DNA of 64,000 bases from Oidiodendron maius Zn (taxonomy: Eukaryota > Ascomycota > Leotiomycetes > Myxotrichaceae), in assembly GCA_000827325.1 (NCBI GenBank), contig KN832872.1, forward strand, positions 2,528,096-2,592,095. The letters are read 5' to 3'. The position numbers were made by a program, and so were the translations under genes. Below the pieces are notes generated by a model. The model had not been told where the DNA came from. It was given only the letters and a program-made list of their open reading frames with translations, and made no database searches. How positions within the stretch are numbered: the first letter of the stretch is position 1; each line of letters starts with the position of its first letter. Shown one piece after another: positions 44,795 to 56,809 of this stretch.

Positions 44795-47258
44795 ATGGAG
44801 AAAATAAATACAGATCTATACCCGCCACAGAATTTCAAGGTTGGTGTGAACAGTGGTCAAATACGTTCTTTACTAATGTCCAGTCGCCAGACCAATGGCG
44901 TTGTAGCACCAATATCTGACTATGCTAAGTTGAACGCTGCCTTAGAAGAGAGAATATCAAGTTTAGAGGCTACTATTCAGCTACTGCTAGAAAAGGAAAA
45001 AGCCAGGGCCAGCACGTCAGATAAGCGTAAAGTCGAAGCAGTATCGAAGCCCGAACCTATAATATTGACGGATGAAGAGTTGTGCCTGCCGACCAATTGG
45101 ATTCATCGCTTTCAATGGCGCCGGAAAACTATTGGGAGGGACGGTGAAGAGTACAGTGTTATCGGGTCTCCAGGCCAGATCACTGATATAGACATCAAAA
45201 CCATCTCTCTCATTCATGACGAGGATCTCAAAGGCTCGCCCAAGAGGATTATTATCAAGAACCCGATAATTCAAAGCAAGTTTCGCAGAATTCCTGGCAT
45301 AGAGACTTTCGACGAATTCAGACTAAACCTTAATAGCGTTGAGGTCCATGAACCCTTTTCTCCATTGTTCCACTACATAGAAGAAGTCAGGGAAGGATTC
45401 GACGCAGACGAAACAGTCACGCCGTTTGACAAAGCCGATATGCATGCCTTAGAAATGTTCTGTAGCGAAGGCGTTGTCGGCTCCATGTTTCAAAATATTC
45501 AGAGACTAATTGAACAGTCATTAATAACCGCTGAGCAGCAATGGGCACTATTCAGACCCGGGATTTCCGTCGTTACCAAGGTCCTTGGCGAACCCGAGAT
45601 TCTAAAGGTCAAGTCTATTGGGATTAAGGACTCACATTCGTATCGAGATCGAGATTGGAACAAGGACAGATATCTCACATGTAGCCAAATTGCTTGGAGC
45701 GGAAAATGCTTTGGAGAACGCGAAAAGGAAATTCTACTTCCAAAGTTTCCGGGCTCAAGAAAGCTTGTTGAGTTGGAAGTGTGCCCACTAGAAAAATTTC
45801 CAACTGATGAACGGAATAAGATTGAAGATAAAGCGACGAAGCGTGGTCAGATATGGAAGAAGTTCTATGATGTTGGTCATGCTATACCCAAAGAGTGTGA
45901 TACACTCTGCTTGCCTCTGTTGTCAGAGTCAGAAGGCTACTGGGACCCGTTTACGGGGGAGCAGAAGAGAGATAAGCCGGCGGAGTTAAGGGTATGCCTA
46001 AATACCATATCGCTGTTAGTTGCTGACTTTTGAATAGATTTTTGGACGCGTCATCATTGATCCCGAAGCGTCGGCGAAAGCCAGCAAGTTGGGGACCATG
46101 ACTGAAACTTACACATTGAGTACCTTTGAGATTGAACCTTTCACCGAAAGCTCCTTTCAAACGGAGGACATCTTATCGCAGTATATGAGATGCTCAGCAT
46201 TAATAGAGGTTTTTAGTCTAACCGACGGGTTATGGTACCGGGTGCCTGTTCTTGAGCTTATTGAGCCTGACTGGATGGAAGATCCGTGGAATCAATTGGA
46301 ATTGAGTGGGGACAATAAGGAACTTTTAATAAATCTCGTTAATGCGCACAGATTGCCTGACAAGAGGTCTGGGGATTTGATTAGAAAGAAAGGGAATGGG
46401 CTTATTTTTCTCTTTCATGGCCAGCCCGGATTAGGCAAGACATTAACTGCCGGTAAGTATTTAAATGATCCCTTAGAGAAATCTTTACTAATATTTTGTT
46501 GCAGAAGCTCTGTCAGAGTCTATTAAACGTCCCCTGTATAGAGTCAATCTGGGTCTTATTGCCGCGAAACAAGATTGGGAGCCAGCGTTAGAGCAAATAT
46601 TTCGAGATGCCAACTCGTGGCAGGCAGTTCTTCTTCTCGATGAGGCGGAAGTAATCATGGAAGCGCGAACGAAAGATCGAATGCAACAAAACTCATGGTG
46701 CTCAGGTACGTTAACTCAAACAGCAGCTTCGAGAATTCCGGAGGACCAAACAGCTTACATCCGTTACTTAGTATTTCTACGCAAGCTCGAATATTATGAA
46801 GGAATACTAATTCTTACAACAAACCTCATTCACACTATTGATAAAGCTTTCAGATCACGAATTAATATAGCGATCCACTACGATGAATTCACGCTCGAAC
46901 AGAAGACAAGTCTTTGGCAACTATTCATCGGAAGACTTCATCCGGAACGTTCTGACGTATCCGGCCTTAAGAGGAAAGTGGAAATGTGGGCAAGACAAGG
47001 TCTAAATGGACGGCAGATTAGGAATATTGTGCTAACCGCTGAGGCATTGGCTCTGGGACAGTCAGAGTACTGCAAAATGGATGCACGCCATATTGAACGT
47101 AAGTGTCTCTTAGATATATTTATATTACCTATAGATCACGTTATTAACTGAACTTTTTAGAAATAATTCGCAATACTGAAGACTTTAACAGAGCAATTGA
47201 GAATGAGAAGAGGGGCAAGAGTGCGCTTAAAGTGGGATCTATACCTCAAAACTGGTAG
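44795..47258 (+). CDS. Fungal AAA-family ATPase
   Basis: Four exons give 767 residues: 44,795-45,991, 46,038-46,452, 46,505-47,098 and 47,161-47,258. Introns are 46, 52 and 62 nt with GTATGC or GTAAGT donors. The N-terminal 400 residues contain a coiled-coil-like stretch (LNAALEERISSLEATIQLLL) and the conserved non-catalytic domain usual in this fungal family. The AAA core has Walker A GQPGLGKT (527-534), Walker B VLLLDEAE (579-586), sensor-1 region ILILTTN, arginine-finger region FRSRI and a C-terminal lid. The family uses ATP hydrolysis to remodel unknown partners. A further 48-nt stretch, 46,706-46,753, has a GTACGT donor and an ACAG end and is a multiple of three. Removing it shortens the loop before the RYLVFLRKLEYYEGI helix, so an in-frame fourth intron is likely (751 residues). 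No disabling changes seen. Confidence 0.82.
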
Positions 47259-49743
47259 TATATTATTTTCAGTGCAGGAAAACTAGTTCTTGGGTTAAGG
47301 GCACAGAATTGCCCTAACTAGGGGAATAATGCTTACATTAGAAGGTAGTGACTGAAGGTTAGTATACTCGCGATTCCTCAAATCTTAGGTTATTAGAGAA
47401 AATATTCTATTTAAGTATAGCTTAGTCTATAGATATCTCTATATAATAACGCTCTATAAATAATCTAAGAGGAGCCTTTATCCTAAGAAAGGGAGGGGGA
47501 TATATTAAGTATCAAAAATTGGGCAGTAAGAAAGTCTAACAATAGGCACACTCTAGCAGGCTTCGTTGGCTTCAAAAATTAGTCATACAGAGGCCTGGAA
47601 ATTCTCTTAAAGATAGTCTCCGGTCTATATTAGTGACAAACAATACTGCGATAAAAGCTCTTACTATATCTTAGTTTATTAAATGCTAGAATTACTTCAA
47701 GAAGAGCCACAGCTGAAAAGGCAAATATTTTACCCATTGTAAGATACTAGAGCGATGGGAAGTACAAGGTAGTAGATTAATACAGTTTAAGAGCTTTATT
47801 GTGCTCTTATAAATACAGTCTATGTGTATATCAGCCATACATAACTTATATTTGCTTTGGCTTCATAATCGCTTCATCACCTAGAGAGGCATAGCGCATG
47901 TGGAAAATCAGAGAGAACTGAGGACAGCACCTAGGTGTCTATAGTAGTCCAGAACTCCATTGTTGTTCCAAATAGATGGGAGGTATTATGAGTCGTATAA
48001 TGGTGGTGAGTATCTCGAGATTTTCCTGTCGAGAAAGAGGGGGTGTATATACTTATTCTTAGCTCGAGCTCATTATCTTGTCACCAGACGAGACACACAT
48101 TTACTTATAGTGGGATGCAACGAGCTTGAATAACCCCTAAAATTAGATGAGCGATATAGTTAGTTAAAAAATGAATCTACGCTCTCTGACTAGCGCGGTT
48201 AGAGTTTTGTGGGGGGTTGTATTCAAGCTTTTTTGCACTATACCGAATCTTGACCATGATGCCCGATAACATGCAGTATTTATTCTGTGTCACACCCGTT
48301 CAACGCCTCCCGTCCTTTAGTACAAGGCTTGTATAGGCTGCGAAGTTCTACGCCGACCCCGCGATTGGTCTGTGCCGCGTCAGCTGAGAAGTGCTATCCA
48401 AATCCAGAACTCTAACTGTAAGTTATATTGGATCGTGAGCACCACCGTCGTAGCTCCGGTGAATTAGTTGGGGCAAGTGCCTTACTTTCCTATGCTAAAA
48501 TAGAATGGCTGGGAATGGGCGCGAGCGGATCAGAGTCTTTCGGGTATTTACCGCGATTTTCTTTGTTTGTGTTTAGTGGCGAGGGTGTGCCTAAATTCTC
48601 GAATTTTCGTAAAAGCCAATTCTCGACTGCTCTACCCGTCAAGGGGCTTTTTGTTTACTCGGCTCAGCTCGCAGTGCCCAGAATCGGGGATTCCCACTGC
48701 GTTGTCCGTATCGCTTCGATCCCAACATCTACTTCACGATATTTAACCCATGTCGGAAATCTACCCCCTTTCCCCATTCCAAAACCCGCCGTGGCGCCGG
48801 GCGCCATGTAACTAGGTATACTCAATCAATACCGGACATGTCCAATACTACCGTCACTTTCTTGAATATATCTGCCTCTGGGTAGATTGGATGAGATGGA
48901 TCAAGGGCTTGCATTGGCAAATCACTCGCACAATCTGAGCTGTCGCTTACAATTGCTTCACTTATCTGGATTTATGACCTTCGGGTTGCCGAAGGGCCAG
49001 CGGGTGAGATGGGTGCGGGCAATCCTCTAGGAGAGCATGACAGGGCTAAGCTATATAGGAAAGCGCGTGTAGACAACATCGTGTGACAAGGAATACTGGG
49101 ATGAATGGACTAAGCTCGAGGTTGCTACCAATGGCAGAAGGCCTGGTGGAAGCTCTGGAGTGTGTCGCGCTGACTCGAGGTTGTGGAGGGTTCTGCCTGG
49201 ACTGTCTTCTCGAACTTACGCAAAAGACACAGGGGTTAGAAACAAACGAACCAATAGTACATTTTATTGCAATATACGTGTATATAGCTAATCAAGCGTT
49301 GTTGTAACTTATTGCCGCACCCCTGAGCCCCCTTCTATCTGCTCCTATCTGCTCCGAAAAGTCTGACAGCACTTTTACGGTTGCGTAAATGCACCTATTG
49401 TGCACCAGCAATTCCGTCTGTAAATAAGTGCTACGTAGCTCCCGCACTGTATGCAATCAAACTCTCAAGGAAGACGGGTTTATTCCACAGCGCCTGTGGT
49501 GAACTTCACGTGATTGACAATGGGCTCGTCTGCTAAAACTTCGCTCTTGTACAACAAGGCCTGCTCTCCAACATCAGTCATAAATTCACAACCCACACTC
49601 TCTCCACCCCATCGTTAGGGTTAGTATGTACCTGTATATCCCAGAAGGATAGCACTGTCTTGGTAGCTGGCTAATCAGATCCATAGCGAACCATCTGAGT
49701 GATTCAGTGGCGGGCCGCTTACTGCAGCTCGCCTCAACTCAGT
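47259..49743. other. Long intergenic stretch without a supported gene
   Basis: 47,260-48,200 is TA-rich with RIP-like composition. 48,400-49,300 is balanced and holds two short plus frames (48,428-48,811 and 49,083-49,307) without motifs or start context. The last 300 bases should include the promoter of the next gene. Confidence 0.4.
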
Positions 49744-51201
49744 ATGGCCGACGTGGTGGAATCCGATGTGGATTACGGTGATGAAGAATGGCCCGACAAC
49801 AACGTCGATCCCGAAACCTCGGAAGGCGCCGCAAAGATCCGCCGGTCCGAGGCGGCCTTGGCTACCAACTTCCAGAGAGAAGCAGAAATGCGGCGCCGGC
49901 AATTCAGGGGCCCAACCGTCGCCTATGATATTCCCGCATCCCTCTACAAAAAGGCGCAAACGCAGCAAGACCAGCTAACAGACGACGAGCGGGCACTACT
50001 CCTCAGCCGCGGCGATGTGGTAGGTAAGGCGCTCGCTCAGCCAGCGTCGCTAACCCCCGCAGAGCGTTATGAGGTGCTAAGGCGGCCGCCGCCTGATGTT
50101 GTACGCGCCAGTGTCCGGCGGGTAACATGTGGTGCATTGAGCGAGCCCGCGGACCTGTTCGCGAAGGTGCGAGAGGCCAATGTACGTGGACAGCTTCGAA
50201 GTCTGAGTGACGAGGAGGTAGGGCTCGTGGCGCGGAATTTTCGCGAGAAGGACGATTCCACACCCTTTTCATATGAGTTTATGGCCTGGGGAGAGACACC
50301 AGGAAATTCCGAGGCGACGAATCTACTGGCTGCCAAGGAAGGCATAGATATGGTCACATTTGCGGCTGCAGGGCGTTATTTGCTCACAGACCCAGATGTT
50401 GTGGCACGGAAGCAAGTGGGGATAAGAGATGAAGCTGCTAGGAATCAGGCTCAGAGAAGTATGGTGGCCGATATGGGAAGTGCTGGCGATACCAGACGCA
50501 CTATACTACAGCAGCCAATTCGAGGCGAGGATGGTAGTGCCGCATCCGGTATGGAACAGGACTGGGACGGCGAACAGGAACTCAACGCTATCGCAGATAG
50601 GATGGAAGAGCTACAGCGGCAGCGAGATCGGGGCGATCTGGCTGAGGAGGAGTTCAGGCAGCAACACCAGGACCAAATTACCATCCTCAGGACTTACGCT
50701 CGAAAAAGGAGTTATAAGGAACACCCTTCTGCTGGCCCAATATCCAGATCCATTCACCCCTTCCCTCACAGTACACAGGCACCTACCGATGCACCTTTCA
50801 CGCCCCGTGCCTTCAAGCCCTCCCCGGCATCCTATTCCCCAGCTGCCCCAGCCGGCATTCTACCTCCTTTATCTACTGCTAGCGCCCTCTTCACCCGGCC
50901 GGCAGGGCCCGGCACGCACCCAGGTGGAAGGGCGCTGTATCAATCCAATTGGACCATCGATCGGCTCGAGAGCTGGGCTCCAGGGACACCTGGGAATCGT
51001 CGAAAGGGACCTTTCGAGCTCCTTGCGGATGACCTGAAAGATCAGATGCAGGTGGAAAATCTTGTCCACGAATTCGAGGATCATTGGGGGGAACTGGAAG
51101 CGCGGTGGATGGCTTTAACCGAGGAAGAGCGAGCCGCTTATGAGGCAAGATCTGAGGCGCTCAGGCAAGAGTCTTGGGTGCAATATGATAACTCGAGATA
51201 G
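49744..51201 (+). CDS. Hypothetical protein with a C-terminal HMG-box-like segment
   Basis: Single exon of 485 residues from ATG 49,744 (MADVVESDVDYGDEEWPD). The frame is open 15 codons further upstream, but this Met has the better context and begins the acidic N-terminus. The middle is charged and helical with two LTxxER/LSDEE motifs (LTDDERALL, LTPAERYEVL, LSDEEVGLV). A Pro/Ser-rich linker follows at about 345-410. The C-terminus (FELLADDLKDQM to WMALTEEERAAYEARSEAL) has the spacing of an HMG-box end helix, W-x-x-L-x(3)-E-x-x-x-Y. A DNA-binding role is possible but inferred. No signal peptide or membrane span. GC content is higher than that of its surroundings and there are no disabling mutations. 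Confidence 0.65.
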   Translation: MADVVESDVDYGDEEWPDNNVDPETSEGAAKIRRSEAALATNFQREAEMRRRQFRGPTVAYDIPASLYKKAQTQQDQLTDDERALLLSRGDVVGKALAQPASLTPAERYEVLRRPPPDVVRASVRRVTCGALSEPADLFAKVREANVRGQLRSLSDEEVGLVARNFREKDDSTPFSYEFMAWGETPGNSEATNLLAAKEGIDMVTFAAAGRYLLTDPDVVARKQVGIRDEAARNQAQRSMVADMGSAGDTRRTILQQPIRGEDGSAASGMEQDWDGEQELNAIADRMEELQRQRDRGDLAEEEFRQQHQDQITILRTYARKRSYKEHPSAGPISRSIHPFPHSTQAPTDAPFTPRAFKPSPASYSPAAPAGILPPLSTASALFTRPAGPGTHPGGRALYQSNWTIDRLESWAPGTPGNRRKGPFELLADDLKDQMQVENLVHEFEDHWGELEARWMALTEEERAAYEARSEALRQESWVQYDNSR

Positions 51202-51903
51202 CTTGTAACAGGTAGTTTGATATCCGAATCTCGACGTGAGCACTTTCCACGTCCGTCCTTAGACCCGAGCAGTTGCCGCTATAACCTGAGCTGTGGGTGA
51301 GCCAGGGTGAGCTTGGCTAAGCATCAGGGTAAGCTAAAAGCGAAGGTTTAGGCTCCGGCTATAACTATCAATAGCTATAAATAGAAAATATTAGTTAATG
51401 GCAGACCCCGTCAGTTAGAGCTGCACTCACTCCCTAACTTTACTAAACATTACCATTTCAACCTTATATATAAACACATTACGTTGATCTGTTAACTATA
51501 CATTCAACTCCTTCTACAAGAAGTCGTACTTAAATACGTACTATACTACTCTATAATAACTATCAAGAGTTAATTCTGTATGATTTCGAAAGTTTAATGA
51601 ATATAATACAAATCTTAGGAGGTGTTGACGTCTAGTGCTTCCTATTACTCTATTACTATTAATGAACAAAATTCAGGAATACTGACGCATCTTCGGCTTT
51701 TCGTAGTGGCTCTACCATCATTCCGTCGGACATCTGACAATCAGCTGACAGTACATCCTGCACGAGTCCTTGTAATGCGAGCCGACGATAGCAATGACAT
51801 CATGTTTTACCCGCGAGCGTTATGTTCAACCTGTGATCTCTCAACTGCATTCACTTCTTGTTTTCTAACCGTCTATCCTCGTGTACTCTAAATTTCTTAC
51901 ATT
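51202..51903. other. Intergenic, no gene seen
   Basis: AT-rich between 51,360 and 51,620. A plus frame at 51,622-51,891 ends 12 bases before the next gene and probably belongs to its 5' leader rather than being a gene. Confidence 0.35.
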
Positions 51904-52742
51904 ATGCCTCCTCGTAAACGTGTTGCAAAAGCTTCTGTAGATCCAAAATCCCCGTTGCAAGCCGACGAGCAGGCCCACATCCTTCAAAATCAAGACGCTC
52001 GAGAAGCGGATAATACTTCGACCTCTCAGAGTCTAGCTTCCGTTGATTCTACACTTCTTGACGAGGAAGAAATACCATGGGAATCCGAGGATATCGGTGA
52101 GGATAAATTATTGGAGCGGTCTTCGCAGGACAACCAGGCAATTCGCAACTACGCGGGAGGTATGGGTGGGTACAATACGCTCAAATCGTATGAAGGACAG
52201 GTATATTCTGGAATGGCAGTTGGGGGATCGCACACCTGGCAGTACGATGAAGGTGTGTGGAAGGAGACTAAGAATGAGCCGGATCTCTGGAAGATTGATT
52301 ACAAGGCAACTAAGAGAAGGATGAGGAAGGCTCCTAAAGGGAGTGGTGCGCCTATAGGAACAGAGTATCACTGGTTTATTGTGGGCCACCAGGTGAGCTT
52401 CCTGAATATCTTTGAAATAGACGACGGATAATGACCTCGTGTTGCTTTTTCATTCAGCATGTCAAAAAGATTGACGCCAATACCTACGAAACAAGCCTTA
52501 CTGGATGGAAGTATAAACTTGCCCACAAGTCTGCCACATCCGGCTCATGGTCGTTGCCTACTGTCAAGGCGCAACGAGATCGCGAGATTGAACTCCTTGA
52601 GGATGCGAAGCAACGTGTACAGGGCCTGCCGCCGGTGCTGAGAGGCGCGAAAGTAAAAGTTGAGAAGCATGAGAAAGGTCAGCAGAAGCTCGACAGCTTG
52701 TTTGAGAAGTCTAGAAAACGGAAGATTGCAGATAGCACTTAA
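51904..52742 (+). CDS. Conserved fungal protein of unknown function, basic, probably nuclear
   Basis: Two exons, 51,904-52,392 and 52,458-52,742, give 257 residues. The 65-nt intron has a GTGAGC donor and a TTCAG acceptor and splits between complete codons (GHQ and HVKK). The N-terminus is basic (MPPRKRVAKAS), then Ser/Asp/Glu-rich. The conserved core runs from YNTLKSYEGQVYSGMAVGG through HTWQYDEGVWKETK, PDLWKIDYKATKRR and GTEYHWFIVGHQ to YETSLTGWKYKLAHK, and the C-terminus is Lys/Arg-rich (KSRKRKIADST). I recognise this type as a widespread Pezizomycotina protein without known function (from memory). The basic ends suggest nuclear location. No defects seen. Confidence 0.75.
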
Positions 52743-54515
52743 GAGGAAGAAAATATATTAAAAAGAAGGTAGAATGTACAAAGCTCCACGCCCCTTGAAG
52801 ACATCAAGGAGTTTGCCAATTCTTGTTGACGCAATTTTATTTGCGCCTGCCCTAGAAAGTCGCCTACTACTTGTTCGACAATCAAGGCCTTAGACGCTTT
52901 AAGACTGCAGTTTCTCTGTCATGGGATTATCCCTCTTGATAATGGCCGAATATAATGAAATTCATCCTTCCGGCAAGCCCTTTGAGAAATCTGTCTAGCT
53001 ATGCCATTTACTTTTACAATGGCATGATTTCCCCGCCGAGGGCGGTAAACCTAAGCCGTGCGCCGTGTTCGGAGATTCGCATAATGCTGGTTCACTCTGG
53101 GTTCTCTTTTTTGTTCGTATCACATAGTCATAAATAGATTTTGTCACACTGTGTAAAGGCTTAGTAACACGATGGCGCCTTGTACTAAGTAGTAGAACAA
53201 GTATGTGCCACAACTGGCTCTTTATAGTAAGAAAGAGCGGTCAACGCACCAGGCAATAACATTCTACGGCAGACGCACTCCAAAGCGAGACCGAGACCGA
53301 GACCGAGAGCGGTACCGAGAGCGGTACCGCCGACAACTCATGAACGTGGTTGGCCACTTACCACTATATACTGTCTCTCGATATTGATAAACCCGTATCG
53401 CTCATCCACCTGTCCATATGGTCATGAGGGTGGTTTGTCTTGCTCGAGTTCTCCACTGGCCATCCAAGGCGGTCAAATATTGCTTTGAATCGCCAGGTAA
53501 TTCTGTTCCCGTAGAACACCCGTCACTGATTATCTTAGCACAGGATGGCAGCCTGAGGTACAATGAGAGGGTGGGGCAACGATATCTATGAAGCTTAGTT
53601 GCTGCTTGGAGGTCTTGTGTTGTTGGCTAGACTGGAGGAGCCGACCTCGGTTTGTTGTTGCAAACCCGAGAGCGAGCTTTCTTGTAACCAATGTCATGGC
53701 AGATTAGCCTAGAACTCCTTGGAGAATGAGGTTTTCTAACGAGGATTATAAGACTTGTCAACAGCGCATCGACTTCCTAGTAGATCTCAGGGTGTTCAAC
53801 GCCATTAGCTAGTCTACGAGAAAGCCTAGGTCTTTCGCATCCCGTCTAGGAGCTTTGCTAAAGCGTAAGTTTGGTAACTAGCTAAGTTAACTATTTAATG
53901 AACGTACTTTATCTCACAGTGAAAATCTCAGCAAATCCTACAACCCAGGAACTCGAAGGCACAGGCGGCACACAAGTTGTCTCGATAGGAGCGAGAGCGA
54001 GAGCGAATGCGACTCACGATATAAATGAGCTGATGGCTAAACGATGCTCATGCTCTTTGCAACCAGATGGCTCCAGTTTTGGGTATCCATGAATGTTCGG
54101 ATTATTAGATAGGGAATCATAAGGGTAAAAACAATTCAAGTATCAAGTCGCTGTCTACATGTGAGTTGTACCGATCTCGCAAGACCAGTACTATGGCAGA
54201 ATTAACTTAATATCTTCACTTCATAGCAGATATGGGAGAACCAATAGGTGGCGCAGGGTCATAGAAGGGAGGATGAATGGCTGGGATAGAGTGTTGATCA
54301 TTGTATGGAGTTCTCTTCACCTCGCCGGAGAGTTTCAGCTCGGCCGGTCACACTGGGATTTGATGAGCTTAAATTGTTTAGCTATTATCAATCGCGAATA
54401 CAACTGTTAAGAACGTAAAGTCAGCCCTTTCAAAGCTGATTGTTCTGTGCTTTTGCTAATCGGCACTTGCTTAGCGTAACTATCACCCGCCCTGAAGATA
54501 ACTATCACATTTTCC
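52743..54515. other. Intergenic with a small GAGACC/GAGCGGTACC minisatellite
   Basis: No gene is supported. A short tandem repeat of GAGACC-type and GAGCGGTACC-type units lies at 53,286-53,328. Short frames on both strands have no motifs. The last part (54,100-54,515) includes the 3' region of the bZIP gene. Confidence 0.4.
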
Positions 54516-55531
54516 TCAAATGTTGAATACCAGTGGATCATCTCCTCTCCTCTCTCTCCAATAATTTGTCGACGCCATAATCTCCCAGCAATCATTGAGC
54601 AAGAATCCCCACTTCTTCAGAAAGCCTTCAGTCACTTCCCAGCCGCTGACATGCCACGGGTTTGCCCATACCAGAACTCCTGTCAACTCAATGTCATTTC
54701 GGCCTTGATAATAACCGCCCACCATATCGCTGCATAGGTTCTCATAGTCGAACGTGTCCATCGTGCGGATGGCATTGTCGCGCATAATGCCGTGAGGGAG
54801 CAGATCAATCCATATGTCATGCGGGACCGACCGTTGCAAAGTGGTTGGTGCAAGCGATGGCGGTGGCACAGCTGGAGAAGGGAAGATAGGTGTAGTCTGC
54901 AACGCAGTAGAGATATCACATTTGCGCGAAATGAGATTTGTGATAGATAGAAGGAACATATTAGTCAATGCTGCGCGGAAGACGTTGTATTGGACCAGTG
55001 GAATGAGATGGTCTGAGGAGAGTGGTAGCATGATGGTACCGTCTGGGCAGAGGGGCGTAAAAGTAGGGGCGGGAAGTAATAATCCACTTGCGGATGCTCC
55101 TAGACATGAGGCCGAAGGCGGACGATGGAGACACAGATGTGTACCTTGCAGATCGGGGGACTCATGGGTTGGTTTCATGACTGGCGGGGATTGGAAGTAT
55201 TGGATGGCTCCTACCTGAACCTCATTGCAAGATATCTTCTGTTGGAGCTTCCTCTTCCCTACAGATATGACTGTGAGTTAAATGCGAAGAACATCATTGA
55301 GCAGGACTCACTATGTGCCCGTACATTCAACCTGGTCTGCCTCTTTCGTCTGGCTGCGCCATCCTTCAAACCAGTCCAATCATCGTCATGGTTTCGTGCC
55401 TAATAATAGATACAGTACATCAGAGGATGTTCATCTTACATCATACGTCAGGAAATAGTGTCTGATACCTCAGCAAGCTGGTGCATCGGTGAGAACTCGA
55501 CCGGAAGTTCTGTTCTCACGGCGTGTGCCAT
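54516..55531 (-). CDS. bZIP-type transcription factor with DUF3425
   Basis: Three exons give 297 residues: 55,531-55,469, 55,399-55,312 and 55,258-54,516. The introns are 69 and 53 nt, with GTATCA and GTGAGT donors. The short second exon carries the basic region (DWTGLKDGAARRKRQTRLNV, continued across the splice as RAHRKRK). The third exon encodes the DUF3425 domain: LIPLVQYNVFRAALTNM near its start, PHDIWIDLLPHGIMRDN, and VWANPWHVSGWEVTEGFLKKWGFL near the end. These proteins bind DNA as dimers and often control stress or secondary metabolism genes; the target here is unknown. No clear leucine zipper follows the basic region, which is usual for this DUF3425 group. The start Met was chosen because it gives a short first exon typical of the family. 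Confidence 0.82.
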
Positions 55532-55821
55532 GGTTGGTTGGATTTCAGCCTCCCTTCACAAAGTGAAAGGTGGAAAGAAAATGAAGGTTGATGATATATG
55601 AAGCACGCAGTCGGCTTACACAGCTAACAAAGCCAGGGTTGAGGCAACTGGGTACGTAAGTACTTCGAACAAGCCAATGCAATGTGCTTACAACGCTAAG
55701 CCAAAATCAAGTTAAGCTTTCTGTATGTAGCGTACGGTTTTCGCCTAAGCGCCCATTATAGATTTCGCGTACGAGTATTGGACCAGCCAACAATGCACAT
55801 GTCCACCCTATCCCCGCAGCC

Positions 55822-56809
55822 CTACTTCTGTTGTTTTTCAAAACCCTCGAGTACCTTCTCAGTCCACTCCCAAAGCTCTTGCCCCAGTTCTTTGCTCTTT
55901 GCCACCTTATCCAACTTTGTATTGCTCAGTACCCCCACTGGCATATAAAAACCACCATTAACAATGTCCCCCTTATTTGCTGCAGCAGCAACAAATACTT
56001 GGCTCAAAGCTCCATCTTCTGGTTGCAGCATTTGACCCATGTTTGTTAAATACACTAACAGCTTATCGGCAAATCCAAGGTCTCCCACAAGGTCGGTCTG
56101 AACTACACCTGGATGTACTGAAACACTGGTGATAGTTGGATAACGACGCGCCAGCTCCGCAGCGTAGACAATGTTTGCCAGCTTGCTCTGACAATATCGC
56201 ACCCATCTCCCTATCTTTCCAAAGTCTTGCACGGTATTCAAAGTCGCGAATTGAATCCCACCTTTCGGATGGCCACGCCACCCTGTAGACGTGAGGATTA
56301 TGATACGAACATCGCTATCGCGTTCCTCGGCCGTTTTTAGCATTGTCGGTAAAAGTTGCTTGATCAGCATAGCATGTCCCAGGTGATTGGTGGCAAATTG
56401 AATCTCGTACCCGTCTTTGCTGAGAAGAGGAGGGTGTGCCATGATACCTGCATTACACATCAAAATATCAAGTCGAGAGTGGATAAACCGAGGCATGGCA
56501 GCCGCAATTGAAGCTAGGGAAGAGAGGTCCATCTCGATGAAAGTGAGGCTTGCACTCGGAACATCCTTTTTAATTTCAGCTATCAGAGACTGGCCACGGT
56601 TTCTATTGCGACCACTAAAGTAGATGTGCGCCGGGTTATGTTTGGCTAACGCCTGGATAGAAGCAGTCCCTAGACCCGCGGTCCCTTGGACGAATGTCAG
56701 CTGTTAATAAAGGATGAGGAGTGGCAAGCAGACCTCCAGTGACGAAGATGACTTTTCCTTCAAGAGAGGTAAGGTCTTCATCTGGGTTAAATTTCTTGGA
56801 GCCTGTCAT
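55822..56809 (-). CDS. Short-chain dehydrogenase/reductase
   Basis: Two exons, 56,809-56,734 and 56,684-55,822, give 312 residues. The 49-nt intron lies inside the nucleotide-binding motif: the joined sequence is VTGGTAGLGTASI (TGxxxGxG, residues about 24-31). CNAGIM, a variant of NNAG, and the catalytic YCQSK (Tyr about 189, Lys about 193) follow, then HPGVVQTDLVG. This is a classical NAD(P)-dependent short-chain dehydrogenase of the retinol dehydrogenase/WW-oxidoreductase-like type; the substrate cannot be predicted. No signal peptide. Neighbouring genes do not form an obvious pathway with it. Confidence 0.85.

Noticed and set aside
48428-48811. Isolated 127-residue plus frame
   Set aside because: No recognisable domain, low-complexity end and no nearby splice-linked exons; not enough support for a gene.
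50429-51037. A 202-residue overlapping frame inside the HMG-like gene
   Set aside because: It shares GC-rich DNA with the clearly better frame and has no start context or motifs.
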